This document shows positions 26,630 to 37,579 of a stretch of 64,000 nucleotides of DNA, piece by piece. The number at the start of each line of letters is the position of its first letter. The first letter of the stretch is position 1. A program made the position numbers and the translations under genes. The DNA comes from an uncultured Aquimarina sp. (GTDB lineage: Bacteria > Bacteroidota > Bacteroidia > Flavobacteriales > Flavobacteriaceae). The notes under the pieces were generated by a model. It saw nothing but the letters and a program-made list of their open reading frames with translations. It did no database searches and was not told the origin of the DNA. The DNA lies in the NCBI GenBank assembly GCA_947498705.1, contig CANMLW010000018.1, forward strand, positions 1 through 64,000, given 5' to 3'.

Positions 26630-27733
26630 TTATTTATCTGCAGGAATCTCTTTGGCTTTTTGTTTAGCAGCTTCGTTTCTTTCGATTTTATGATCAGGTC
26701 TTGACCATTTAGGTTTTTCTCCTGCGGATTCAAATTTCGAATCTTCTGCTTCTACTGTTTCTGGTTGTGCTTTTTTAACAAATGGTTTTTGAGGAATTAA
26801 GCCTAATGTCTTAAACATTTCCATATCTTCATTTACATCTGGATTAGGAGTAGTAAGTAGTTTGTCTCCTGCAAAAATAGAATTTGCTCCAGCAAAGAAA
26901 CACATTGCTTGTCCTTCTCTACTCATTTCTGTTCTTCCCGCAGATAATCGTACTTGTGTCATTGGCATTACAATACGAGTAGTTGCAACCATTCTTATCA
27001 TATCCCAAATAGCAACTGGTTTTTCTTCTTCCATAGGAGTTCCTTCTACAGCTACTAGTGCGTTGATAGGGACTGATTCTGGTTGCGGATTTAATTTGGC
27101 CAGAGCTACTAGCATTCCTGCTCTATCTTCTTCAGCTTCTCCCATCCCGATAATACCACCACTACAAACGGTAACATTGGTTTTTCTAACGTTGTCGATT
27201 GTTTTTAAACGATCTTCATATCCTCGGGTAGAAATAACTTCTTTGTAATATTCTTCAGAAGTATCCAAATTATGGTTATAAGCATATAGTCCTGCTTCTG
27301 CCAGTCGTTGTGCTTGGTTTTCTGTAATCATCCCCAATGTACAGCAAACTTCCATGTCTAATTTGTTGATGGTGCGTACCATTTCAAGTACACTTTCAAA
27401 CTCTGGTCCATCTTTTACATTACGCCACGCAGCTCCCATACAAACTCTAGAACTTCCTGAAGCTTTTGCACGAAGCGCCTGAGCTTTTACTTGCTGTACA
27501 CCCATAAGGTCATTGCCTTCTATATCGGTATGATATCTGGCTGCTTGTGGGCAATATCCACAGTCTTCTGGGCATCCTCCTGTTTTTATAGATAATAAGG
27601 TAGATACCTGAACGGTATTTGGGTCATGATATTGACGATGAACGGCTGCTGCTTGGTACAGCAGATCCATTAACGGTGTGTTGTATATGTCAAGAATTTC
27701 TTGTTTTGTCCAATCGTGTCTAATACTGTTCAT
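26630..27733 (-). CDS. bioB: Biotin synthase
   Basis: A 367-residue radical SAM enzyme that inserts sulfur into dethiobiotin. The SAM-cluster cysteines are Cys54, Cys58 and Cys61 (GGCPEDCGYCPQ); the motifs around GSSRVCMGAAWR, HNLDTS and RLSAGR are typical. I use the ATG at 27733 (MNSIRHDW); an earlier ATG at 27784 would place the promoter inside the gene. A charged tail of about 45 residues (from KAQPETVEAEDSKFESAGE) extends beyond the barrel, which is unusual compared with E. coli BioB but may be common in the class. Confidence 0.96.
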   Translation of the reverse strand: MNSIRHDWTKQEILDIYNTPLMDLLYQAAAVHRQYHDPNTVQVSTLLSIKTGGCPEDCGYCPQAARYHTDIEGNDLMGVQQVKAQALRAKASGSSRVCMGAAWRNVKDGPEFESVLEMVRTINKLDMEVCCTLGMITENQAQRLAEAGLYAYNHNLDTSEEYYKEVISTRGYEDRLKTIDNVRKTNVTVCSGGIIGMGEAEEDRAGMLVALAKLNPQPESVPINALVAVEGTPMEEEKPVAIWDMIRMVATTRIVMPMTQVRLSAGRTEMSREGQAMCFFAGANSIFAGDKLLTTPNPDVNEDMEMFKTLGLIPQKPFVKKAQPETVEAEDSKFESAGEKPKWSRPDHKIERNEAAKQKAKEIPADK

Positions 27734-27754
27734 AGATAATGGTATGTGAAGGCT

Positions 27755-27786
27755 CAAAAGTAATTGTTTATAATCAAAAAACACAA
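27755..27786 (-). promoter_or_regulatory. Promoter of bioB
   Basis: On the minus strand, TTG (27786-27784) and TACTTTTG (27762-27755) are separated by 21 bases, fitting the Bacteroidota consensus. The start site would lie near 27751, giving a leader of about 18 bases. Confidence 0.6.
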
Positions 27787-27842
27787 CGAAGAACCATCAA
27801 ATTCGCGGTTTTTAAATATGAAATTGTTTTGTGAATCTTCTG

Positions 27843-29006
27843 CTAGATAGGTTTTTCTATTAAAATACTCACTGCATTGCCTCCAAAACCTACAGCATTT
27901 ACAATGATTTTTTGTAGTTGTTTAGGAGTATTTTCATTGTTAACAAAGGGAATTGATATAAACTCTTGATGTTGTAACATTAAGATTGCCAATTCAAGAC
28001 TTAAAATTCCACTAGCACCAAAAGTATGACCTATTTTCCATTTGTTGGTCGTTAATGCAGGCATGGTATTTTTAAAAACTGCTTTGATAGCATTGTATTC
28101 TGCTAAATCTCCTTTTACGGTGCCAGGCGCATGCATTACGATGGCGTCAACTTCATTAACAGGAGTGTCACCCAATGCCATTTTAATAGATTTTTGAAAA
28201 CAATCTGCATGGGTAGAGATCGATATATTATGTTTTAAAACTTCGGTTGCATAACCAATGCCTTTGATAAGTGCTTGTGCATTTTTTTTGATTCCTTTTT
28301 CAAGACAAACGATACCAGCACCTTCTCCTAAAAACATAGAATTTCTACCTTTATTCAAATTCATAGCTTGACAAGGATAGCTAGATACTTGTGCAGAAGC
28401 ATAAATTTTTAATGCTTTCATTTGAGCGATAGTAAACGAAGTAAGAGGTGCCTCGCTGCCACCTACCAAAAATTCGTTTGCCAATCCTGATTGTAGCCAT
28501 GCAACCCCATTAAGCAATGCATGTAGCGCTGTAGAACATGTGATCGAATGACTTATTTCGGGTCCTTGAGTTTGTAGGTCATGAGCAATCCAAGATGAAA
28601 TGTTCCCCAGAGTGGTTGTCGGAGAACTTAGTGTAGAGGATTTGCCTGTAGAAAGAAACTCTTGATGGTATTTTTCAAAAAGTTGTGTGGCTCCTCTGGA
28701 TGATCCTATATTAATTCCAAAATTCTTGTTTGTGTCCCATGCTGCATTTTTTACGGCTTGTCGCGCAGCAAACAGACCAAAAAGGACAGAGTCATCTAGA
28801 GCTTCATATGCAGGATTTTCTTTTCGTAGCATTTCAATACGACGTTTCGAATCTAAAGAAAGTCGCGCTACAGGAGTTTGTTCTCCATCAAAATCAGTAA
28901 AAGAAATATGATGAGACGAGGTTTTATATGCTTCCCATATCTCTTTAGGAGAAATTCCCAGAGGTGATATCGAAGAAATACCAGTTATGGATATTGATTC
29001 TTGCAA
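27843..29006 (-). CDS. Beta-ketoacyl synthase (FabF-like) in the biotin locus
   Basis: A 387-residue condensing enzyme with catalytic Cys157 (SITCSTALHALL), His292 (VMHAPGTVKGD) and His327 (GHTFGASG), the C-H-H triad of KAS I/II enzymes. It starts with TTG at 29006 (reads MQESISITGISSISPLG); an in-frame stop just upstream excludes an earlier start. At 387 residues it is shorter than FabF (about 410). It has its own good promoter and sits between bioB and bioF-D-A. A role in making the pimeloyl precursor of biotin is a reasonable inference; a polyketide or secondary lipid role is possible. Confidence 0.88.
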   Translation of the reverse strand: MQESISITGISSISPLGISPKEIWEAYKTSSHHISFTDFDGEQTPVARLSLDSKRRIEMLRKENPAYEALDDSVLFGLFAARQAVKNAAWDTNKNFGINIGSSRGATQLFEKYHQEFLSTGKSSTLSSPTTTLGNISSWIAHDLQTQGPEISHSITCSTALHALLNGVAWLQSGLANEFLVGGSEAPLTSFTIAQMKALKIYASAQVSSYPCQAMNLNKGRNSMFLGEGAGIVCLEKGIKKNAQALIKGIGYATEVLKHNISISTHADCFQKSIKMALGDTPVNEVDAIVMHAPGTVKGDLAEYNAIKAVFKNTMPALTTNKWKIGHTFGASGILSLELAILMLQHQEFISIPFVNNENTPKQLQKIIVNAVGFGGNAVSILIEKPI

Positions 29007-29020
29007 TTTTTAAATTTTGG

Positions 29021-29051
29021 CAAATGTAGGGGTTTGTTATGTTTTGTTCAA
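29021..29051 (-). promoter_or_regulatory. Promoter of the biotin-locus ketoacyl synthase
   Basis: On the minus strand, TTG (29051-29049) and TACATTTG (29028-29021), spacing 20 bases, a very good match to the TTG-N-TAnnTTTG consensus. The predicted start near 29017 leaves only about 11 bases before the TTG start codon. Confidence 0.65.
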
Positions 29052-29128
29052 TAATTATATGCAATTAGGTAACAAAAAATGTCTTTTAAGACTTATATTT
29101 ATAGATATATATAAAGTGAAGAGTTACT

Positions 29129-29581
29129 ATGAGTGATCATGTACCACAGAAGAGCTGGTTTTCTAGAAATTGGGGTTGGGCGGTTCCTTTGGGAGGCTGT
29201 CTTACTATTATTGTTTTGTTTTTTGTTTTTTTAGGTTCTCTTTTTTTTGGAGTAAGCGAATTGATAACACAATCTACTCCTAGTCAGGATGCAGTAGCCA
29301 GAGTAAATGAAGATGAATACGTTATAGGTATTCTTGGAGAACCTATAGAAACTAATGGTATTATGAATGGTAGTATATCGTATCAAAATAGTGTGGGCTC
29401 TGCTGATATATCAATACCTGTTAAAGGGCCTAATGGAGAAGCGCGACTCTATGTAGTAGGAACAAAACAAGATGAAGAATGGGTGTATACAGAAATGTAT
29501 GTAATTATTGATGATACAGATGAACAAATAGACATTTTGGGATATGAGCAAAATGAAGATGATAACAAAAATCAATGGTAA
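29129..29581 (+). CDS. Coa1-like membrane-anchored protein
   Basis: A 150-residue protein with one N-terminal membrane helix (about 18-46) and a periplasmic or external alpha/beta domain of the type annotated as cytochrome c oxidase assembly factor Coa1 (GSISYQNSVGSADISIPVKGPNG, GEARLYV and WVYTEMYV motifs). In bacteria the assignment rests on fold similarity; an assembly role has not been shown in this window, which lacks oxidase genes. Acidic tail. It overlaps the next gene by 38 bases. Confidence 0.7.
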   Translation: MSDHVPQKSWFSRNWGWAVPLGGCLTIIVLFFVFLGSLFFGVSELITQSTPSQDAVARVNEDEYVIGILGEPIETNGIMNGSISYQNSVGSADISIPVKGPNGEARLYVVGTKQDEEWVYTEMYVIIDDTDEQIDILGYEQNEDDNKNQW

Positions 29582-30569
29582 TATCTTAATTTTTGGAATA
29601 CCATTACTGATAATTTTATCAATGGTATTGCTAGCCAAATCAAAAGTTTTTCAGGAAAATACAGAGGCTTTATCTGTAGGCATCACTGTTGATCTTCTTT
29701 TTACAGTACCTCTATTATATTTTCTATTGATCAAAAAAAGTAATATTCCCAAAACTACCGTGGTTCCTCTCTTTGTAATTGGAATGTTAATAGCAACTTA
29801 TATTGTTCCAAAAGAACACCAAACCATATTGAATTGGAGTAAGACGTGGCTGTTTCCTATATTAGAATTGGGGGTGATAGTTTTTGTTGTTTATAAAGTA
29901 CGACAAACCATAAAAAGATATAGGGCAAAAGCAATGGTGGTATCAGATTTTTTTTCTGCTCTTAAAGAAACATGTCGTGAAATTCTTCCTAAACGAGTAG
30001 CGATTTTTCTTGCTATGGAACTTGCGGTGTTCTATTATGGTTTTGTTTTTTGGAAGAAAAAGACAATAAAAGAAAATGAATTTACGTATCACAAAAATAG
30101 TGGAACGATCTCCTTATTGATGGGTTTTATACTCATAATAGGTGTCGAAACATATGTGCTTCATGTGTTGCTTTTAAAATGGAATATGATAGCGGCTTGG
30201 GTAGCTACTATAGCAAGTATATATTCGGGTATTCAAGTTTTTGGATTTGTAAAATCAATGATGAAAAGACCGATTGTTGTTGAAAATGGTCGATTGTATT
30301 TACGTTATGGTATTTTAAGCGAAACAACAATTAATATTAGTGCAATAAATACGATCCAAATTATAGACAAGGGTGTCGAATTTGATGATGAAATTATTAG
30401 ATTATCTCCATTAGGAGAGTTGGAATCTTATAATTTAGTACTCTCTTTAAAAGAGGGAAATACGCTTAACGGATTCTATGGCGTTAAAAAAACATTCAAA
30501 AAAATTGTGTTGTTTATAGATGATAAACATAGGTTCAAAGCTTTGCTGGATGATAAGATTAATGACTAG
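29544..30569 (+). CDS. Multi-pass membrane protein of unknown function
   Basis: A 341-residue protein with about seven hydrophobic segments (near 12-30, 45-62, 72-90, 98-117, 150-170, 190-210, 217-235) and a soluble C-terminal domain of about 100 residues that resembles a bacterial PH-like domain (NGRLYLRYGILSETTINISAI, then an IIRLSPLGELES stretch). I cannot assign a function. It overlaps the Coa1-like gene in another frame; in-frame ATGs at codons 4 and 6 are alternative starts, but those too overlap. Confidence 0.75.
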   Translation: MSKMKMITKINGNILIFGIPLLIILSMVLLAKSKVFQENTEALSVGITVDLLFTVPLLYFLLIKKSNIPKTTVVPLFVIGMLIATYIVPKEHQTILNWSKTWLFPILELGVIVFVVYKVRQTIKRYRAKAMVVSDFFSALKETCREILPKRVAIFLAMELAVFYYGFVFWKKKTIKENEFTYHKNSGTISLLMGFILIIGVETYVLHVLLLKWNMIAAWVATIASIYSGIQVFGFVKSMMKRPIVVENGRLYLRYGILSETTINISAINTIQIIDKGVEFDDEIIRLSPLGELESYNLVLSLKEGNTLNGFYGVKKTFKKIVLFIDDKHRFKALLDDKIND

Positions 30570-30716
30570 TATTTTGCTTATTCGGTAAATAGTAAAAAGA
30601 ATTTTGTTAGAGTTCCAATGTTAAATCTTTGCTGAAGTCAACTTTTGCGTGAAGAAAAGTTTTCTTAAGATTTAAAAAAAGATTAATTTTACGTTAACTA
30701 GTAAGACATTGTATCC

Positions 30717-30989
30717 ATGCCCCAAAAAATTATAACCACAGATCTTTCGGAGGATTTCAAACAAGTTTTTGAATTATTAGAAAGTAACGGAATTGTACTT
30801 TTTGAAAAACCTATAGATGCATTCGAAAAATTCAAATCATCTTTTGATGCATACCAAAAGGAGATGTTCGAAAATGAATTAAAATATATCTCAGGTAGTT
30901 TTATGAAAGATGATACATTACTACAGTTTTACAGAAACCCAGAAAAACTATCTAATACGTACACAAAAAGATATTTAAAAACTCTGTAA
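30717..30989 (+). CDS. Small hypothetical protein
   Basis: A 90-residue soluble acidic protein without recognisable motif. It has an ordinary ATG, Lys/Phe/Glu-rich helical composition and ends 51 bases before the convergent bioA stop. Codon use is like the neighbours. Probably a real gene of unknown function. Confidence 0.6.
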   Translation: MPQKIITTDLSEDFKQVFELLESNGIVLFEKPIDAFEKFKSSFDAYQKEMFENELKYISGSFMKDDTLLQFYRNPEKLSNTYTKRYLKTL

Positions 30990-31039
30990 ATAGTTGATTT
31001 TTAGATCCTATATGGATTTAGAATTTTAATTATACGTTT

Positions 31040-32305
31040 CTAAATCGATTCCAATAAATCTATAATAGCATCATAAACTTTGTTAAGCTCTTGTTCTGAA
31101 ATTACAAAAGGAGCTAAGATATAAATGGTGTTTCCTAGAGGTCGTAAAAAGATCCCTTGCTTCATAAAATGATCAAAAATGGCATAACGTTTTTTTCCGT
31201 AGCGGTTCATGTCAATGTTTAGGTCTAAGGCATAAATTACTCCGGTTAGCCTTGTAGTACTTACTTTTGGGTGGTTTTTGATTTTATGATCAAAGTTTTT
31301 GTGCGATGCTATAATACGCTTTATGTTATTTTGCATAGTCTCACTTTCTAAAAGCTCTATTGCTGCCAATGCTACCGAACATGCTATTGGATTAGCAGAA
31401 TAGGTGTGTGCATGAAAAAAAGCTTTTCCAACAGAATCATCTAGAAATGCATCATAAATTTCTTGAGTACAACTGGTTACTGCCATAGGTACAAAGCCTG
31501 CTGTAAGCGATTTGGACATCGAGATAATATCGGGCTTTGTTTTTACGTATTCAGAAGCAAAAGTTTTTCCTGTTTTTCCAAAGCCAGTCATCACTTCATC
31601 TGCAATAGTAATAACTTGATTTTTTTTACAAATCTTTAGAACTTGATTGAGATATTCTGCCTCAAACATATGCATTGCATTAGCACCTTGTACCAGAGGT
31701 TCGTATATAAAAGCGGCAACTTTATGATTGTCAAGAATAGTTTGTAATAGTTCTATGACACGATCAATATTTTGAGAATTGGGAGTAGGAATACGTTGTA
31801 CATCTATGAAAAAATCTTTAAAAGGTCCGTTGTACACAGATAGACCAGAGGCAGACATAGCGCCAAAAGTATCTCCATGAAATCCGTCTTCAAAAGCGAC
31901 GATGGTATTTCTTTTTTCTCCCTTGTTAAAATGATATTGTAATGCCATTTTAATTCCAACTTCATTTGCAGTAGAGCCATTGTCAGAGAAAAATATTTTT
32001 TCCTGATTATCAGGTAGTATTCTGATTAATTCTTCAGATAACTTAATGGCAGGTTCGTGAGTAAACCCTGCAAATACAATTTGATCAAGTTGTTGCATTT
32101 GCTGTTGCACTTTTTTTAGAATAAAATCATTACAATGTCCATACATTGCTGTATACCAGGAGGCTATTCCGTCGATATATGTGTTGCCTTCTTCATCGTA
32201 TAATAAGGCATCTTTTGCTTTTACAATGGGTAAGGCTTCAGGATGAATCTTGTGTTGAGTTAGAGGATGCCAAATATGTTTTTTATCTCTATTTTTTAAT
32301 GTCAT
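31040..32305 (-). CDS. bioA: Adenosylmethionine-8-amino-7-oxononanoate aminotransferase
   Basis: A 421-residue class III aminotransferase. PLP lysine is Lys265 (SMSKSLTAGF), with Asp236 (IADEVMTGFG) for the pyridine nitrogen; HPLTQH near the N-terminus and the HAHTYSANP segment are BioA hallmarks. It converts KAPA to DAPA. It is the last gene of bioF-bioD-bioA, 98 bases after bioD. Confidence 0.95.
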   Translation of the reverse strand: MTLKNRDKKHIWHPLTQHKIHPEALPIVKAKDALLYDEEGNTYIDGIASWYTAMYGHCNDFILKKVQQQMQQLDQIVFAGFTHEPAIKLSEELIRILPDNQEKIFFSDNGSTANEVGIKMALQYHFNKGEKRNTIVAFEDGFHGDTFGAMSASGLSVYNGPFKDFFIDVQRIPTPNSQNIDRVIELLQTILDNHKVAAFIYEPLVQGANAMHMFEAEYLNQVLKICKKNQVITIADEVMTGFGKTGKTFASEYVKTKPDIISMSKSLTAGFVPMAVTSCTQEIYDAFLDDSVGKAFFHAHTYSANPIACSVALAAIELLESETMQNNIKRIIASHKNFDHKIKNHPKVSTTRLTGVIYALDLNIDMNRYGKKRYAIFDHFMKQGIFLRPLGNTIYILAPFVISEQELNKVYDAIIDLLESI

Positions 32306-32403
32306 ACGAAAGAAGGTATTTTTCGCAGATGCGAAAAGATGTTTAAATTATGAGTGAAGTGTTGTTTCTTTGTTTTTATAACGAATAGAAAATGTACTGA
32401 AAA

Positions 32404-33027
32404 CTATAAAGCTTCTAACTTATCTCTAAACATTGCTACATATTCCTGAATAACATTATTGTCAAAATAGGGCTCGTTGTCAATTCGTCCAATCACATTA
32501 ACCCCTGTCATTTCTTTTATAATAGCTTCTGTAGATTTGTTTTCCTCACCGTTAAAAATAACAGAAACCGTATGTCCTTGCTCTTGTAAGATCCAAAGGG
32601 TCATTAGCGTGTGGTTAATGCTGCCTAAATAATGCCTTGAAACTACAATAACATGATAACCAGGTTGTATCAAATCTAATATAGTATCTTCATTATTAAT
32701 AGGGACTAATAGCCCTCCTGCGCCTTCGACTACTAAGTGGTTATCAGTAATCGGAAACTTAATAGCATCTGTATCAATTGAGACTCCATCTATTTGAGCT
32801 GCAGCATGTGGACTCATAGGAGTTTGTAGAGCAAAGCTATTAGGATAAAATTTGGATACCGAGTTAGAGACTAACTCTTTTACCTTGTGTGTATCAGAAT
32901 ACTCCAGGTCTCCTGCCTGGATGGGTTTAAAGTAATCTGCGCGTAAAGCTTCTACAACAATAGCCGAGGCTATTGTTTTTCCCACATCGGTACTAATACC
33001 AGTAACGAATATTTTTTTTGTCATCAT
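32404..33027 (-). CDS. bioD: Dethiobiotin synthetase
   Basis: A 207-residue P-loop ATPase closing the ureido ring of dethiobiotin. N-terminal Walker A variant GISTDVGKT and the VEGAGGLLVPIN motif are diagnostic. Its start overlaps the bioF stop by four bases (ATGA type), so it is translationally coupled. It starts either at the first or second of two adjacent ATGs. Confidence 0.95.
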   Translation of the reverse strand: MMTKKIFVTGISTDVGKTIASAIVVEALRADYFKPIQAGDLEYSDTHKVKELVSNSVSKFYPNSFALQTPMSPHAAAQIDGVSIDTDAIKFPITDNHLVVEGAGGLLVPINNEDTILDLIQPGYHVIVVSRHYLGSINHTLMTLWILQEQGHTVSVIFNGEENKSTEAIIKEMTGVNVIGRIDNEPYFDNNVIQEYVAMFRDKLEAL

Positions 33028-34214
33028 AGAAAGTGTGTAATGTGTTCTCCCTTCTGTTTGTCTACAAAAGTAGCAAGTAGTTCTATAACTTCAGAGATTT
33101 CTGCTATAGAATTGTAAGAATGTAAGCAAAAACGTAAGCGTTCTTTTCCTTTGGGGACTGTTGGCGATAAGATGGGTTTGATGTCAAAGTTTTTTTGTTG
33201 GATTTTAGAAGCTATATTTTTAACATTTTCATTGCCCGATATTATACAACAATGTATAGCAGAGTTACTTTTTATAAACAGCTGTTTAAGGTGAGTCTCT
33301 TCTAGTTTTTGATTAAAAAACCGAATGTTGTTGCGTAGGCTTTCGATATTAGAGGTAATCTCAAGTTCTTCATAAACAGTTAGAATAGTAGCTAATGAGT
33401 GTGGAGGCAGCCCGGTAGTGTAAATAAAGCTTCTTGCGTAATTTACTAAATAGGTTTTTAGTGATGTTGATCCTAAAATTGCAGCTCCGTGACATCCCAT
33501 TGCTTTGCCAAAGGTGATAATTCTGGCAAAAACCTGATTTTCGAGGCCTAATTGTTGTAATAACCCTACTCCTTTATCTCCAAATACACCAACAGCGTGT
33601 GCTTCATCAACGATAAAATAGCAATGATGTTTTTTGCAAAAATCAACAAAACTATGTAGATCAGGGGTGTCTCCATCCATAGAAAAAACCGATTCTGTAA
33701 CAATGTATACATTGGTGGATTGAGTTTGATTTTCTTTGTTAGAAATTATTTGCCGATACCTTTTTTGTAAATCATCTATGCTATTGTGTTTAAACTTATA
33801 GGATTTGGCGTTGCTCATTTGTATGCCGTCCCTTATAGAGGCATGAATTAATTCGTCATAAAAAATGACATCTCCTTTTTGAGGGACAGCTGCAAAAAGA
33901 CCAATATTAGCATCATACCCAGAATTGAATAATAAGGCTGCATCTGCATTATGAAATTTGGACAGTGATACTTCTGCTTTTGTATATAGGTTATGATTTC
34001 CGGTAAGTAAACGTGAGCCGGTAGCTCCATTATAATAGATTTCCTTTTTGTTTAAAAAAGAATGAGTGCGATCAAAAATTTTTTTGTCTGAAGCAAATCC
34101 CAAATAGTCATTAGAAGAAAAATCAATCAGCGTCTTATGATTAGAAAGACTACGTAATGAATTATTTTCTTCTCTATTCTGAAGTTTTTTTTGAAGTTTA
34201 GAAGGAAACTGCAT
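33024..34214 (-). CDS. bioF: 8-amino-7-oxononanoate synthase
   Basis: A 396-residue alpha-oxoamine synthase joining pimeloyl-thioester and alanine. DEAHAVG (203-209), PLP Lys237 (TFGKAMG), and the GATGSRLLTGN motif are present. First gene of bioF-bioD-bioA. I saw no BirA-type palindrome in the 209 bases upstream. BioC, BioH, BioG and BioW partners for pimeloyl formation are not in the window. Confidence 0.94.
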   Translation of the reverse strand: MQFPSKLQKKLQNREENNSLRSLSNHKTLIDFSSNDYLGFASDKKIFDRTHSFLNKKEIYYNGATGSRLLTGNHNLYTKAEVSLSKFHNADAALLFNSGYDANIGLFAAVPQKGDVIFYDELIHASIRDGIQMSNAKSYKFKHNSIDDLQKRYRQIISNKENQTQSTNVYIVTESVFSMDGDTPDLHSFVDFCKKHHCYFIVDEAHAVGVFGDKGVGLLQQLGLENQVFARIITFGKAMGCHGAAILGSTSLKTYLVNYARSFIYTTGLPPHSLATILTVYEELEITSNIESLRNNIRFFNQKLEETHLKQLFIKSNSAIHCCIISGNENVKNIASKIQQKNFDIKPILSPTVPKGKERLRFCLHSYNSIAEISEVIELLATFVDKQKGEHITHFL

Positions 34215-34423
34215 AGTGATTTCAAAAATAAAACAAATAGTTTTGATAGGTTATATGTTGAGTATACTATTTAGGGTTATAGTTTGTATAAAAATGCTCT
34301 TTTAGAATGTACAGAGGTAAAATGTGCTATTTAGCAAATAAGAGGCTAATTTGCTAGAGCTTTTGTGTTATGGTAATGATATTTTTTATCTTTATTATTA
34401 TTAAACAGAGTTAGGTAGGTTCA

Positions 34424-34966
34424 ATGAAAAAAATAAATTATACAACAGCAACATCTGAAGAAGAGCTGGAACAAATCATAGTGCTTCAAGGTTATAACTT
34501 ACCTGTTTCAATTTCTGAATCAGAAAAACAAAAAGAAGGTTTTCTTACTGTAAAACATGATCTTACTATTTTGGCAAAAATGAATAGTGTACAGCAGCAT
34601 ATTATCGCCAAAAATGAAGATAAAGTAATTGGATATGCGCTATGTATGACAAAAGAATTTAAAAACGATATCCCTGTTTTAGAGCCAATGTTTGTGCAAA
34701 TCGATAATGTTATAGATGTATCAACATCGTATATAACCATGGGACAAATTTGTGTTGATAAAGAGTATAGACGACAAGGAGTTTTTAGAGGGTTATATCA
34801 AAAAATGAAAGAACAACTAAAAGGTAAGTACGATCTTTTGATTACAGAAGTAGATGCTGATAATCTACGTTCTTTACAGGCGCATTATGCTGTGGGGTTT
34901 GAAAAATTAACTACTTATGAAGCAAGTGGAGTAACGTGGCAAGTTGTGTGCTGGGATTGGGCTTAA
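34424..34966 (+). CDS. GNAT-family N-acetyltransferase
   Basis: A 180-residue acyltransferase with the acetyl-CoA binding signature ICVDKEYRRQGVFRGLY at about 108-124 and a C-terminal ADNLRSLQAHYAVGFEKL motif typical of GNAT proteins. The acceptor is unknown. Transcribed toward atpC and separated from it by a bidirectional terminator. Confidence 0.88.
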   Translation: MKKINYTTATSEEELEQIIVLQGYNLPVSISESEKQKEGFLTVKHDLTILAKMNSVQQHIIAKNEDKVIGYALCMTKEFKNDIPVLEPMFVQIDNVIDVSTSYITMGQICVDKEYRRQGVFRGLYQKMKEQLKGKYDLLITEVDADNLRSLQAHYAVGFEKLTTYEASGVTWQVVCWDWA

Positions 34967-34971
34967 AAGAA

Positions 34972-35001
34972 AAAAACACCTTCAAAATAGAAGGTGTTTT
35001 T
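34972..35001. terminator. Bidirectional terminator between the GNAT gene and atpC
   Basis: AAAAACACCTTC (34972-34983), six-base loop, GAAGGTGTTTTT (34990-35001): a 12-bp perfect stem with T runs in both directions. Confidence 0.93.
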
Positions 35002-35026
35002 GTATAAAATTTGTAAAATAATAAGT

Positions 35027-35305
35027 CTAGTCTGCTAGAATAATTATTTTATTGTCTTTCATTTCAATTACTCCAGAGTCGATAGAGACAAGTGTAGCAC
35101 CATTATCTCCTTTAGAGAACTTGTTAGCAACTTCTTCTTCTGGGTTGATATCGCCATATACTTTGATACTTCCTTTTACAAGAGAAGAAAGAATAGGAGC
35201 GTGATTGTCTAACATCTGAAACTCTCCGTCTGCACCTGGTACAGCAACCGAAGTTACTTCACCGCTAAACAAGACAGCTTCTGGAGTTACTATTTCTAAA
35301 TACAT
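35027..35305 (-). CDS. atpC: F1-ATPase epsilon subunit
   Basis: A 92-residue epsilon subunit containing only the N-terminal beta-sandwich (VAVPGADGEFQMLDNHAPIL motif); the C-terminal helical hairpin that inhibits the enzyme in other bacteria is missing. Short epsilon subunits are common in Bacteroidota. It follows atpD by 73 bases. Confidence 0.94.
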   Translation of the reverse strand: MYLEIVTPEAVLFSGEVTSVAVPGADGEFQMLDNHAPILSSLVKGSIKVYGDINPEEEVANKFSKGDNGATLVSIDSGVIEMKDNKIIILAD

Positions 35306-35378
35306 ATATTATAGTTGTTTGTTATTTGTTGTTAGATGATGTTAAAATCAAAACTACAGCTATCAACAATTAACTAGT

Positions 35379-37579
<2,201 letters not shown>

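Noticed and set aside
34215-34423. Search for a BirA operator upstream of bioF
   Set aside because: No two-part palindrome of the TTGTAAAC / GTTTACAA type was seen.
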